64,000 bases of DNA from Macrotis lagotis (GCF_037893015.1 NC_133663.1:140376553-140440552); one strand, 5' to 3'; shown: positions 11,074 to 23,534, numbered from the stretch's first letter. The notes: a model not told the origin generated them from the letters alone. Numbers and translations are program-made.

Positions 11074-11790
11074 ACAAATGCAAAAAGAAAATAATTCTCT
11101 CAAAACCTCAATTTGTCAAAATGGAAAACTCTTACAAATATAGAACTGACCAATTGAAAAATGAGTTGCAAAAGGGAAATTAAGATAATTCTTCTCTAAA
11201 AAGAAAGAAAGGTGTCTGTGGATACCAATGATTTCATGAGAAAAAAAGAATCTGTTAAATAAAACCAAAAAAATGAAAAAAATCCAATAAAATATAAAAT
11301 ACTTCATCAGCAAAACTATTGACCTTGAGAATAGATTGTGGAGAGATAATCTAAGAATTATTGCTCTTCCTGAAAACATTGAAGAGAAGAAAAGTGTGGA
11401 CTTAATATTACAGGATTTAGTTATGGAAAACTGTCCTGATACCAGGAACCAGAGACCAAAATAGGTATTGAAAGGATGCATCGATCTCCTCCTGAAAGGG
11501 ATCCCAAAATGAAAACACCAAGAAATACTGTGGCCAGATTCCAGAATTATCAGATGCAACCAGAAAGAAACAATTTAGATACCAAGGATCCACATTATGT
11601 ATTACACAAGACCTGACTGCATCAACATCAAGGGATTGAAGGGGATGGAATACAATATTGTGAAAAGCAAGGGGGTTTGGAATGCAGCCAAGAATTCATT
11701 ATCTGGCAAAACTGAGCCTTATCTTCCATGGCAAAAGATGGACATTTAATTAAATAGGAGACTTACAACTTCTCCTGATGAAAAAACCAG
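11060..11790 (+). pseudogene. L1 ORF1 remnant, 3' of the retrocopy
   Basis: Continues the ORF1 that begins near 9055: coiled-coil region (CAATTGAAAAATGAG near 11151), the TGACCTTGAGAATAG block (11320-11334), LRIIALPENIEE-like codons (near 11350) and the C-terminal DPKMKTPRNT-like segment (near 11500). Several frame changes and stops. Same domain order as the other ORF1 copies here. Confidence 0.85.
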
Positions 11791-12596
11791 AGCTTAATAG
11801 TAAATTTGGACTTCAAACAGGAGACTGAAGAGACACATGAAAAAGTATAAAAAAGGAGGGAAGTAAAAAAAAGAAAAAAATCTGTTATCTAATAAGGTGA
11901 AACTGGCTATATCTTTATCTGGGAGAAAGACTCTAATAACTCCCAATAATTGTAATTCTATTAGAGAAAATATATTTAGCCAAAAGTGATGGACATTCAT
12001 GGCCTTTGTGTGATTAAGACAGAATGATTTAAAAACAATGCCTCTTGAGAAAGGGGGACAGTAAAGAGATAGGAGGATGGAGGAGACTGAATGGAATGAA
12101 TCTTATAACATTAGGAGGTAAAAAGGTCTTTTTGCAAAAGGTGGGAAGAAGGGAGGAGGTGACAAACACCTGAATCTTTCTTTCTTTCATCAGATTGGCT
12201 TAAAATTAATGTAAATACACTCAATTAAATTGAGAGATTTATCTTACATTTAAAATTATTAAAAGGGGGAAAGAGGCTGGGAGGAAAGGGGGAATCAACA
12301 AAAGGATGTAAAGGAAAAAGCAGCAAAGGAAAGGGGAAATACGGGGAGGTTGGATATATGAGGGCAAACACACGGAAGGTGGTGGTATTCAGAAATAAAA
12401 TGCAGGTGAATATGGATAAAAGGGAAAAAGAGGAAAATGCAAACAGAGGGAATATAACAAGGAGAGTAAAAAAAGGTAATAATTATAACTTTGAATATGA
12501 ATGGGATGAACTCTCCCTTAAAACATAAGTGTATAGCCATTTGGATTAAAAACCAGAATCTTAAGATATGTTACTCACAAGAAAGTCATTCGAAAT

Positions 12597-12617
12597 ATAT
12601 ACATATATATATAAATC

Positions 12618-12653
<36 letters not shown>

Positions 12654-12711
12654 TATATATATATACATATCTATCTATCTATCTATATTACTGCTGAAAG
12701 ACTGGAGCAAT

Positions 12712-12755
<44 letters not shown>

Positions 12756-12936
12756 ATAGATAGAGATAGAGATAGAGGTAGAGATAGAGATAGAGATAGA
12801 GATAGAGATAGATATAGATATAGATATAGATATAGATATAGATATAGATATAGATATAGATATAGATATAGATATAGATATAGATATAGATATAGATATA
12901 GATATAGATATAGATATAGATATAGATATAGATATC
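12597..12936. repeat. Two microsatellites, (TA)n and (GATA/GATATA)n, inside L1 ORF2
   Basis: The first block (about 12597-12686) is TA, CA and CTAT repeats. The second (about 12712-12936) begins as (GATA)n, passes through GAGATA units, and ends as a long uniform (GATATA)n. Between them, about 12687-12711, lies a short L1 remnant (GCTGAAAGACTGGAGCAAT) matching the endonuclease-region text AATGGTTGGAGAAAAATC near 33879. The flanking sequence on both sides is L1 endonuclease region. Confidence 0.93.
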
Positions 12937-15547
12937 TCCTTCAGCTGAAGTTAACAAAGCAGGAGTAGCAATCCTTATCTCAGACAAAGCACCTGCAAAA
13001 AAAGATATCATTAAAAGAGATAAGGAAGGAAATTATGTCCTACTAATAGGTACCATAAACAATTAAGTAATTTCAACACTAAATATGTATGTATCCAATG
13101 GCATTCTTAAAGGAGAATTTGAAGGAGTTAAAGGAAGACATAGGCAGCAAAACTCTACCTGTGGGAGACCTCAATCTTTCAATCTCTGATTAAGACAAAT
13201 CTAACCATAAAATAAACAAGAAAGAAATTAAGGAGGTAAATAGATTGTTAGAAAACCTAGATATGATAGACATATGGAGGAAATTGAATGGGGATAGAAA
13301 GGAATATACTTTTTTCTGCAGTGCATGGCACTTCAAAAATGGGCCATGTACTAGAGCATATAACCTAATAATCAGTTGTAGAAAGGCAGAAATAATGAAT
13401 ACATCTTTCTCAGATCATAATGCAATAAAAGTCACATGCAATATTGGGCCAGAGAGATATAGACCCAAAATTAATTGGAAAATAAGCTAATTTTAAAGGA
13501 GTGGATCAAAAAACAAATTAAAGGATGAATTAATTATTTCATCCTAGATAATGACAATAACGAAAAAATATACCAAAACCTATGGGATATAGTCAAGGAT
13601 GATGACAGGGGATATATCATATCTCTAAATGCTTATATGTATACATTTCTATATATACATTTCTGTATAATGCTAGCAAGTTACAACACAAAGAACTAGA
13701 GAGAGAGAGATCCCCTTCACAGTATCTTCAGACAATGTAAAATGCCTGGGAGTCTACCTTCCAAGGCAGACTCAGAAACATTTTGAAAACAATTATAAAA
13801 CAATTCTCACAAAAATAAAATCAGATTTAAATAACTGGACAAATATCAACTGCTCATGGATAGGTTGAGCAAATATAAAAATCCAAAAAATTGCTTTAAT
13901 GAATTAGAAAAAAATGTAAATAACTTCATATGGAGAAAATAAAGTGGAGAATCTCCAGTGATTTAATTTTAAAAAGTGTAAAAGAAGGTGGCTTAACATT
14001 ACCAGATTTAATATTATATTAATAAAGCATCTGTCATCAAAACTATCTGGTATTAGCCAAGAAAAAGAGTGTGTGGATCAGCGGAATAGACTAGGTGCAA
14101 TAGCAGGAATTAATTATAGTAATCTTATGTTTGATCAACACAAAGAGTCCAGCTATTAGGATAAAATCTATCTCTTTGATAAAAACTGTTGGGAAAACTG
14201 GAAGTTAGTATGGCAGAATCTTGGATTAGACCAACACCTCACACCCTATGCCAATAAATGATTGAAATGTATACAGAAAGCAGACATAAAAAATCAATAT
14301 TATAAGCAAACAAGGAGAACATGGTATATTTTATCTGTCAGATCTATGGAAATGGAAGCACTTTATGGCCAAGGAAGATATGGAGAACATAATTAAGGAT
14401 AAAATAGACTGTTTTGATTACATTAAATTAAAAGGCTTTTGCACTGACAAAACCATTGCAACCAAGATCAAAAGAAATGTAGTAAATTGGAAAACAATTT
14501 ATCACTAGTATTTCTGATAAAGGACTCATTTCTAAAATATAGAGAGAGCTGAGTCAAATAAAAAAAATCAAAGGCAAATCATTCCCCAAGTGATAAATGT
14601 TCAAAGGATATGCAAAGGCAATTCACAGTTAAGGAAATCAAAGATATCCATAGTCATATGAAAAAATTGCTCTAAATCACTAATTATTATAAAAATGCAA
14701 ATTAAAGCATCTATGAGGCATCATCTCCCACCTCTCAGACTGACCAATATGACCAGAATGGAAAATGATCAATGTTGGAAGGGATGTGGGAAATCCGGGA
14801 CATTAATACATTGTTGATGGAGCTGTGAACTCATCCAACTTTTCTGGAGAGAAATTTGGAATTATGCCTAAAAGACAACATAAATGTGCATGTCTTTTGA
14901 TCCAGAAGTACCACTACTGGTTCTATACACTGAAGAGATTATGGAAAAGGATAAAAACACAACTTGTACAAAAATATTCATAGCTGCTCTGTGGTGGCCA
15001 AGATTTGGAAATTGAGTGAATGTCCTTCAATGGAGAATGTCTTAATAAACAGTTGTGCATGATGTATGTGACAGAACAGTATTGTTCTATTGGAAACCAG
15101 GAGGGATCAGAATTCAGGAAAGCATGGAAGAATTTGCATGAACTGATGCTGAGTGAGATGAGCAGAACCAGAACATTGTCCTAACAGCCACAGGGAAGTG
15201 ACGATCAACCTTAATGGACTTGTTCATTCCAACAGGGCAACAACTGGGCACAATTTTGAGTTATCTGTGATGGAGAATGCCATCTGTATCCTGAGAAAGA
15301 ATTGTGGAATTTGAACAAAGATCAAAGACCTTTAATTTCAAAAAGTTATCTTATTGAGTAATTTTACTATATCTCATACTTTATGTTTCTTCCTTAAGGA
15401 TATGGTTTCTCTCTCATCACATTTCACTTGGATCAATGTATATCATGGAAATAATGTAACTACTAATGGACTGCCTTTTGGGGGGTAGAGGAAAGCAAGA
15501 TTGGGGGAAAATTTCTAAAATTCAAAATAAATAAAGTCTTTCCAAAA

Positions 15548-16290
15548 AAATCAATTTTATGATATAAACCATTGTTTAACAAAGGATTGTTTAAAGAAAT
15601 GCTCTTGCCTCCACACACAGTAGGAACTAGAGTTTGAAACAATCAATTCATTCATATGACTCTTACAATTACAATTGTAAAATCCATTTGCTTAACTAGA
15701 TGCGAATTTGCACCAAAACTAAAGAACACTGGGAATTACAAAGGGACAGATGATTTAAATGGCTCTAATACAATGAGAGGGCAAGGAAATCTGAAATGAA
15801 ATTCATATTATCAGAAAAAACCTCACAAAAATATCACCTTACTTCTTTCCTTTGTGATTAGTTAACAGTAATCATTACAATTACCATCTTTGAAGTGAAT
15901 CCCAATAGTCGATACAATTATGCATTTCCTAGCCTCCCCACCCTAAATCATGCATTTTACCAATACTGCCCCCCAAAACAACTATTCCTTGGGATAGTTT
16001 CATCTATTTATTGAGAGACTATTTATGTTTTCTGTCACTCCATTCTTATACATAACCTTAAAAGTCTGTCACTGCAAGGCTTGACAGATTGATAATTGAC
16101 ATTGGTTTTCACAAGACTTCTCCTGTTGTTTCGAAAGTATAAGTCAATACTATATTATGTATCAAGAACTTATGTATTTCCCCACTGTGGAAAAATTAGA
16201 TGAAGTTAAAATTAGAAGTTTATATTTAAGGTCTCTGTGCTTTTTATTTTACTTACTTGAAAGTATTCAAAACGGATACTGATGCAAGAT
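15548..16290. other. Unassigned intergenic sequence
   Basis: No long coding frame, splice-like structure, RNA gene or recognised repeat. Could be old unique sequence or repeats too decayed to see. Confidence 0.45.
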
Positions 16291-16354
16291 GGATGGCCAA
16301 GTATAAGGTATATGAAGTTAAGAAGGATGGCCAAGTATAAGGTATATGAAGTTA
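16291..16354 (+). repeat. 30-bp direct tandem duplication
   Basis: A 30-bp block beginning GGATGGCCAAGTATAAGG occurs at 16291-16320 and again, without change, at 16325-16354 (period 34 bp). Confidence 0.95.
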
Positions 16355-16669
16355 TTATTGACTTGGCAGAAGTCTCACAAACATAAAAATTCAGAAAATT
16401 CAGCTTAGTGCTTTGACTGAAGAATAGGAAATTTTGGAGAGAAAAATGTTATACAAGCAATCGGTTGCCTCTGCACTGACCATGTAGCCTATATTTGCTG
16501 AAGGTAATATATGCATCTGCCCCCATCCCATTGTTTAAATTATTGAGATGAGGTTCATGAACTTTTAGTAAGTAACTACTCCTTCCCTGGCAAGAACAAG
16601 TCTCTGTCAACAAAATCAATGGAGCCCTGCACTAGCCTGAAAGATTAAGTCTTTGAGTTTCAACAGGTC
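16355..16669. other. Unassigned intergenic sequence
   Basis: Nothing recognised. Confidence 0.4.
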
Positions 16670-16900
16670 TCTCATTACTTCATCTCTGCTCTCTGAGCTC
16701 CTTGTCCTCCCACTTACATACCCATTTCCCTACCTTTCTCTAAATATCCATACATACTGCTTAACAGCTCACTCTCTACTCATTTGAGTCACTCATCTTC
16801 TGATGAAGCTAGCACCATTTTGGGGGAGTATGATACCCCAGGTAATCACTCAAGCTCCAATACCTTTCCTTACTGCTCATTTCATATATGTTACTGATGT
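16670..16900. repeat. Old unclassified repeat, relative of 7730-7960
   Basis: See the partner at 7730-7960. Shared ordered blocks include CTCTGAGCTCCTT/ATCTGAGCTACCT, CATCTTCTGATGAA and ACCTTTCCTTACT. Family unknown. Confidence 0.4.
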
Positions 16901-17469
16901 GACTTTTGTTGCTAAACCCCTTATGGTATCAAGAGTTCTCAACCATCATTACTCTTCCTTTACCTCAACTTTTGATGACTTGCAGCAATAATTTAATTAA
17001 CTTTTTTGTACATAAATTCCTTCAGTTAGAATCAAGGTTTTATATGATTTTTTTCATGTTCCTCTTGAATCCCCAGCTAGATTTTTGCCACCATCAATAT
17101 TATATTTGAAGAAGAAATTTTGTTTGTTTTTCTTTATTTGTGACCCTTTGAGGGAATTTTGTAGACTGCAGGAAAATGGAAACTATATCATCAGCTGACA
17201 GATGTAAATGAATTAAAGACTAAAGGAAATATCATAATCCTCACATACAACCATGAAGGAAAAACTCAGAATCATTGCCTTTATTAATCTTATTAGCTTT
17301 ACACTACATATGGGAATGTGTTTCTACTCAAATGAGGAAAGGAAACTGAGAAGTACACTGAAGATTTTTAAAACAGGCCATAGGTTCATAGGATTTAAAG
17401 ACTGGTGGGACCTGAAAAAATAATTTTATAAAGTTTTTTTTCTTTAGTTGATGTTGAAATCCTTCTACT
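16901..17469. other. Unassigned intergenic sequence
   Basis: Open frames of 62-67 codons occur by chance in this AT-rich DNA. None has recognisable domain content or a shared frame with a known protein. Confidence 0.4.
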
Positions 17470-17472
17470 GTT

Positions 17473-17473
17473 T

Positions 17474-17552
<79 letters not shown>
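17473..17552. repeat. (TA)n microsatellite
   Basis: About 80 bp of TA repeats with single G and C interruptions (GTATA near 17489, CATA near 17530). Confidence 0.95.
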
Positions 17553-18524
17553 CCCCTAGGCTTTAATTCTTTGAATAAATAGAGTTACCAATATATTATA
17601 GAATATAAATCCTGGTTATATGATTTTATAAGAACAAGAATAACAAATATGACTATGTATTTTTCCAAAGATTTCTTAGAAAAGAATATTAAGAGAAAAT
17701 AATAGTGTTATATTAAGGGCTATTTTTAGCTGAACTCCATTTATCTCACAGGTTCCACTAAATACCATCTTGTCACATAGTTCAGGCCTAAAAATGTTTC
17801 GGTATTGGCTATCTCCCAGGAATAACAGGCTCACACATGGTGGGGTGAGAGGAGAAAAGCTTTTAATCAGGCAGCAATCAGCCAGCTTTCTTTTGTTTTT
17901 TTTTTTTCCTACAGCTTCTTGGACTCAGTCAACTATTCTGGGCCAAACTAAAAATAAAGGTTAATTTGTGCTGAACTTATAAACAAAACTCCACATCCCA
18001 CCATACTTCACACTAAATGCTGAAATGTGCATTTAAAAAGCTTTGCTCTGAAAGAACAAAAATGGAAAGAGAAATTCACATCTACACACAAGAAAAGCAG
18101 TACTGTGTATTTTTGTTCTTTCGCAAATCGTATACAGAAGTCAAATTCAGAAAAAAATTAGAATATCTTAATACAGTACATTGTATGATTAAGAGTCACA
18201 CAGTACCGTATGATATCTTGTGGAAAAGATTCTTAGTCTAATCGTGAAGTATGAATCATCCAATATCAATCTAGACAGATTATTTGAGATATGTGTAATG
18301 TGAGGAACTTAAGTATAGCTAAAGTTTGGTAATGTTCCCATCTTTATCAATGTAATTGTTATTTTTAAATTCTAGAACAAAATCCAAATACTATAGCAAT
18401 AGTCCTGTTTACATTATGGTAGGAAAATGAAAAAATCACTTCAAAAATACTGTTTCAGTTCCATTTTTTTCCTTTGGAATCTAGCTCTATTACAAGGAAG
18501 CTATTGGAATATTATATTGGGGGT
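17553..18524. other. Unassigned intergenic sequence
   Basis: Includes a slightly more GC-rich patch around 17755-17980. No gene, RNA or repeat family could be named. Short open frames at 17770-17964 and 18017-18241 show no domain content. Confidence 0.4.
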
Positions 18525-18690
18525 GGGGGAAGCTAGGTGGTGCAGTGAATAAAGCATTGGCCCTGGAGTCAGGAGGACCTGAGTTCAAATCTGACTTCAG
18601 ACACTTAATAATTGCCTAGCTATATGACCTTGGGCGAGTCACTTAACCACACTGCCTTAAATAAAAAGAAAAAGGAAAAAGAAAAAAAAG
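18525..18690 (+). repeat. CORE-SINE (WSINE1/Mar1-like)
   Basis: Plus-strand copy: AAGCTAGGTGGTGCAGTG head, CCCTGGAGTCAGGAGGACC, core TTGCCTAGCTATATGACCTT, and an A-rich tail with GAAAAA interruptions (18660-18690). Confidence 0.92.
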
Positions 18691-20140
18691 AAATACTGTA
18701 TTATAGGGATCCAGTAGTCACTATGTTTTGATCAAAAGCACAGAACTTAATTATGGTACTCAAAATATAAACCAGGGAGTTTGGCAGGAAATAAATTAGT
18801 CCAACATCTGACAATGTACACTACAGTAAACAGCAAAAGAAAATTTAATCTTAATATAAAAAGTCCCATCATTAAAAATAAAATTTAGAAAATGGGAAAA
18901 GTACCTCATATAACTATAAACAGGCAAAATTCTTAATTAAACATGAGATAAGTGGATTTATACAATTCAAACTACAATATTTTGCCATTAATTTCATTGA
19001 CAAAACTAGAATGAGATTTATTGAATTAAGAGGGAAAAACTTTTATATTACATATCTTAATTAGAAATTGATATCTGAAATATTTTGGAAACTAAGTGCA
19101 AATAAATAATGTCAAAGATCATTTCAGAAAGCATAAATGACCAAAGAATATAAACAAAGTTTTCTCCTATCTACCCCACCCCAGAATTGCAAACTGCTAA
19201 GATTTATATGAAACATTGTGCTAAAGAAATGATTAAAAAATAATATGGACTGGCCATGTAATGATCATGAGCAATAACTGAAAGACTTAAAATTTAAGAG
19301 AACTTGGCAAGAAGTCTCAGAAAATTCAGTAGAACTCCTATGATAAATTTATGAGTATAAGAAAAAGTTAAAAAAATTGGCAAGGATAGGTTATGATGTT
19401 ATGATGTTATGACTGTTCTCTTGGAATACTAGGGAACATCTGCTATCGTAGGAAAGAAATAATTTCACCCCTATAGCTATGTAAAAATGAAACATATTAA
19501 AATATTATATGACATATAAATCAAAACTCAGTGTGTCACTTCTAAATGATAGCATTAGAATTGGACTGTATATTCAGAAAGGTACACTATTTTACAGATC
19601 TCTATTACCACCAGTCATCCTACTATCTTATATTTTTTTAGAGTTTTCTTCTGTGGGTATACAAATATAGATTATCAACTTCACTACTACACAGGAATAT
19701 TTATTTGGCTCCTTTTCCCCTTTCCCTTCAATGAATCTATGTGTTTATATCAAGTGGATAATTTCCTAACATTGTGAGTGGTCAAACTGGGATACATTTG
19801 GTCATAGAGTTTGATATTGCTTAGGGAGTTGTAATTGACATGGTGTAATTAATATTGAATCGAGATTTATATTTTGTCAAATAGGTTATACAAATTAAGC
19901 TTCATCTCTACCAGATATTTTTAATTATTTTGTGAGTCAGAGACATTTTTATCATCTGTTGAAATTTATGAAAATCTCAAAATAATGCTTTTAATTTCAG
20001 TAAATAAAATGCATAGAATTAAAATTGAATTAAAAATGAAGCCAACACAGTTCATAAATTAGAGGGCAACTGAATCTAAAGGTACAAATAATCTTCAACT
20101 TCAATTATCAATACTAGGTAAAATGATATGCTAAAACTTT
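18691..20140. other. Unassigned AT-rich stretch, possible RTE LINE trace near 19240
   Basis: Most of this stretch shows nothing. At 19244-19262 the text GACTGGCCATGTAATGATC resembles the WAGHV motif near the end of RTE-type ORF2, and the following 100 bp could be its decayed continuation. The match is short, so I do not annotate an element. Confidence 0.3.
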
Positions 20141-20579
20141 AAAATAAAGATGAAATGCTATTTATGGATATTCTATTTTCTCTTGTGTCCTCTTTTTTAT
20201 TAATCTACATAACTTTCTGTGATCTCAGTACCCACTGATTTAATTATCACCTCTATATACATTGTCAATTGATTTTCATTTCAAACCTGAATTTTTTCAT
20301 TTCAATTTCTATTCCTTCATCTCTTACCTATGATACATCATCATGAACTCTAAATGTCCTAACCAAGATTAATTATCTCCTTTTTTGAAATCTATCTTTT
20401 CTCCTGACTTCCCTGTTTCCATCAAAAGAACTTCCATTCTCCAAAATCAACTAGATTCAAAGGCAAGACTTTTCACTCTTTCTTATTCCTTATACAGATT
20501 AATTTGTCAATTTAAAAAATGCCTCCACCAGATGTAGAACTTCTGTCCTTTCTATCCACCAAAATAACTAATTTATTTT

Positions 20580-21280
20580 GGGTCCTGGAATATTGTTATA
20601 AACTCTAAATTATTCTACCTGTCTTCAATCACACTCCTTTACAATTGTTCTTCCACAGACCTACCAATTCAATACTTAAAAAGTGCTTAAAAAGGTATGA
20701 CTACATCACTTTCCTGATCCTTAAATTCACTATTTCCTTCTCAACTAGCTCTTATTCTTACTCCCACATTCTATGTCTCAAATAAATCGGTCTATATGGT
20801 ATTGACCATAAACAATATTCTATTACTTACCTTCATGATTTATACAGGTTGTGTTGGGAGTTTAGAGCTTGGTCAGATAGAATAGATATGAAGGTCATCC
20901 CAGGCATCCCATGCCAAAACCAAATCTCCTGACATTTTTCCTACCACTGAATTTTCATGACTTTAGAATACATGGAAGATTTTGAGAATTCTGCTTTACT
21001 TAAAAAGAATTAATACTCAAGTCAAGATCTCATCTGTGATATCATTGGTCCTCTTTGAAAAAGAAGAATGAACCAATACAACAACCCTCAAAAATTAGTT
21101 CTTATTTTCATTTTTTTATACTTCATATTGGTGTATCTTTGCATTATTTGCCACTCTCGTCTACACTCTTCTAGAGAAGGTAAATTTCTTGCAGACAAGG
21201 AATTTTTTAATTTCTACATTCCTAGATGCTTGCAAAGTTAATTAATACTCAATAAATTCTGAAATAATTAATTTAGATTC
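20580..21280 (+). mobile_element. L2 LINE remnant, interrupted by a SINE
   Basis: The part at 20640-20860 follows the L2 3' region (AAAAAGGTATGACTACATCA matches the L2 text for GATCATGTCACTCCC). Then comes a SINE (20865-21085), and then the L2 3' end at about 21150-21270 (GTAAATTTCTTGCAGACAAGG and TTAATACTCAATAAATTC match the L2 ending). Older sequence from about 20150 may also belong to it, but the alignment fades. Confidence 0.6.
20865..21085 (+). repeat. SINE with CAA-type tail (RTE-linked marsupial SINE)
   Basis: Plus-strand copy with tail block GATATCATTGGTCCTCTTTG (21039-21058) followed by GAATGAACCAATACAACAAC. The CATCCCATGCC block (20904-20914) matches the SINE body. Same family as 5985-6320 and 61190-61460. 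It splits an L2. Confidence 0.65.
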
Positions 21281-21374
21281 TGAATTATGCTTCAATTATT
21301 TAAGGTAATCACGTGCTACTTTATAATGGAATAATACTATATAATGGGATAAAAGAGTACTGTAGTTAGTTTTG

Positions 21375-21625
21375 AGAGATGAAGTGACATAGTTAGAAAT
21401 GGAAAATGCAGAGTGGATATGAGGTAGGGAGAGATCTGCATTTGATCTATACTTTAATGCATATTAATTATCTAACTATAGACAAATCATTTAGTCTCTC
21501 TAACCCTCACCTTCTTCATCTATAAAATAATAGCTCTAAAAATTATTTCCCTCAAAGAATTTCAAATGTGAGATCAAATGAGAGATATTGGACATGAAAC
21601 AGTATAGAAGTCATTATAAGACAGG
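21375..21625 (+). repeat. MIR/THER-type SINE remnant
   Basis: Follows the MIR layout: CTAACTATAGACAAATCATTTAG (core), CTCTCTAACCCTCACCTTC, TTCATCTATAAAATAATAG and ATGTGAGATCAAATGAGA. Highly diverged and ancient. Confidence 0.75.
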
Positions 21626-21739
21626 AGGGAAAGTCTTGGATCAGGATTCAGTAATCTTAAGAAAGTCACTAATATCACTGGTCTCACTTTCTTGAGAATC
21701 CAATCAAGTGACCAATCAGGTAGTGAAGTATGTAAGTTT

Positions 21740-22075
21740 GCTCCAGTTCTGCTTCATTTAGTCATCTTCTTTAGATACTTTATTTCTATCCATACTCCAC
21801 CTTCTCTCTCACTTTTCTATGTCTGAAGTCATAATCAAATTAATACTATCTTTATACCTCAAAGAGAAATTGAGTCTACCTCACTGTGCTTTCACTCATA
21901 ATTCCTGTAACATTATGAACCAAAGTACCCATATCTTGTCACCAATCCCCTAAAAATTCTATTTCCTGCTATTAGAATATAAGTTTTTAAGGTCAGTATA
22001 TTCTTTAATTTTGTGGTTTGTATCCTAAGGGCTTGACATATAGTAAAAGGTTAATAAATGATTTTTTAAAAATAA
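21740..22075 (+). mobile_element. L2 LINE 3' end
   Basis: The ending (about 21960-22075) matches the L2 terminus: ATTAGAATATAAGTTTTTAA, then GTATCCTAAGGGCTTGACAT, then AGTAAAAGGTTAATAAATGA. The sequence before it (21740-21960) is likely the L2 3' UTR but is poorly preserved. Confidence 0.65.
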
Positions 22076-22904
22076 TTCATAGATTACTTCATTCATGTAA
22101 AACTTCTTGTACTTAAGAAATTCGATTAAATTTTGATTTAACTACTGTCGATATGGATCTAAAACACATCGTTTGGAAATAAATGATTATAATTGACAAT
22201 ACATATATCAAGAAGATTAATAGATTTACTCACAGTCACATATTATTATAAAATATATTCATGGAAGATTTGAAGAAAATAGCACAGCTTTTGGAAGATA
22301 TTGCAAAATGCTATATTAAGAATGCAAGATGTGATTTTTGAGGCTAAAATGCTAATCCTCTTTCCTTTATAAAGATAAATTCACATATGTAATTAATAGA
22401 TTAACACATTTGTTACAGTGCCTAAGCTACTGCCTAATAAACTATGACCTATGAGTAAACAATTGAAATAAAAAAAAAAACAGGAAGAGCATTTATAGCT
22501 GAAAATATAACCAAAATCATAATTGCATGTCTATAATTGTTCTAAAAATGAAGTTAGCCATTTTTGAAGTATTGTTCACTTAACTCCTTTTTGTACTCAA
22601 ATGGAATTTGAAATGGTTATCTCCATTGCAACTTCAATTTGGTTGATTTGCCTGTAACGATTCTGCATAAATTCCAATTGGCATAGATATGCCAGCCAGA
22701 ACTCTATAAAAAAATAACAAAGGCTTATTTTGTCTGTTTGAAAGAGTTGGCTTACATGTATGTCAGTAAAATGCCACGTTAATTTTAAAACTGCTTTCCT
22801 TTTAGAACCAAAACAGTCCTTAAAATTGCCAGTACAATTTTCATTAAATTCAGTGATAGGCATGTGGAAACATCTGAGAATAATGTTTGCACAACTTATT
22901 TTGA

Positions 22905-22960
<56 letters not shown>

Positions 22961-23150
22961 ATCCACAGAGATTTTTGCACAAAGCTGATTAACTGAATTA
23001 GTTTGAAGACACTTAAAAGAAACTCAGACTTATGACTTCTTTCATGGAAACTGATTATTTTTATATAATCAGAGACAAGATGCACATATATACTTAGAAA
23101 GTGAGTTGCTGAGTGCTTATTCAACATCATTTGGAAAATAGGGCTAGGAA
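22076..23150. other. Unassigned intergenic sequence with one (TA)n block
   Basis: No gene or repeat family identified. An antisense open frame across 22597-23130 is interrupted only because a (TA)n tract encodes Tyr-Ile repeats. It has no domain signature and I reject it as a gene. Confidence 0.4.
22911..22957. repeat. (TA)n microsatellite
   Basis: About 47 bp of uninterrupted TA repeat. Confidence 0.95.
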
Positions 23151-23362
23151 AATATGTTATCTGCAGAACTTATGAAGCGGGGAGAAAAATCATCTCAACT
23201 AATGGGGAACAATTCCTCTATTCTGTGCTTGGCATTTGTTCTAGGACTGTCTGGTAGCAAACACCATATTGAATATTCCTCAGTCTTTTGTGAAGTCATA
23301 TTGGTTCTCAGGTGATCATCTTCTCAGTGAAAAATCAGCCTATTTAAGTGGACTCTGGTAAT

Positions 23363-23372
23363 AATGTTACCA
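23363..23372 (+). repeat. Target-site duplication, left copy (SINE in RTE)
   Basis: AATGTTACCA, repeated exactly at 23535-23544 on the far side of the SINE. Confidence 0.85.
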
Positions 23373-23534
23373 AGAGGGGCGACTAGGTGGTGCAGTGGAT
23401 AAAGCACCGGCCCTGGAGTCAGGAGTACCTGGTTTCAAATCCGGTCTCACTTAATAATTACCTAGCTGTGTGGCCCTGGGCAAATCATTTAACCCCATTT
23501 GCCTTACAAAAACCTAACCCCCCCCAAAAAAAAG
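23373..23534 (+). repeat. CORE-SINE (WSINE1/Mar1-like) inserted in the RTE fragment
   Basis: Plus-strand copy GGGGCGACTAGGTGGTGCAG with tail CTAACCCCCCCCAAAAAAAA. A 10-bp target-site duplication flanks it, and RTE coding sequence continues on both sides, so the insertion is younger than the RTE. Confidence 0.93.

Larger units (their letters stand above)
8540..15547 (+). mobile_element. L1 LINE, 5' and 3' ends present, with a host-gene retrocopy, two microsatellites and an RT deletion
   Basis: Starts near 8548 with the L1 5' signature (CAGCCAATATGGTGG), then a 5' UTR to about 9055, the ORF1 start region, an IDH3A retrocopy (9305-11059), the rest of ORF1 (11060-11780), the linker, the start of ORF2 (ATGAATGGGATGAACTC near 12499), two microsatellites (12597-12936), the rest of the endonuclease region (12950-13490), a junction at about 13635-13650, the ORF2 C-terminal region, and a 3' UTR ending in AATAAATAAAG and an A run near 15525-15547. 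Against the copy at 39989-41460 the junction removes about 1.3 kb, including the RT catalytic segments. The ORF1 start codon position reads ATA. The copy is dead and older than the IDH3A retrocopy it contains. Confidence 0.93.

Noticed and set aside
12601-12680. Regularly spaced short repeats as a possible CRISPR array
   Set aside because: Simple microsatellite in a mammalian L1, with no spacers and no cas genes.
12688-13011. A 107-codon minus-strand frame of Tyr-Ile and Tyr-Leu
   Set aside because: Translation of the GATA/GATATA microsatellite within L1.
19240-19420. Possible RTE ORF2 end (WTGHV-like codons)
   Set aside because: Only one short motif matches. Not enough to call an element, though a real RTE fragment lies at 23155-24145.
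22597-23130. A 177-codon open frame on the minus strand
   Set aside because: It owes its length to a (TA)n tract read as Tyr-Ile. No domain, no homologous copy, and the plus strand has an equal artefact at 22760-22996.
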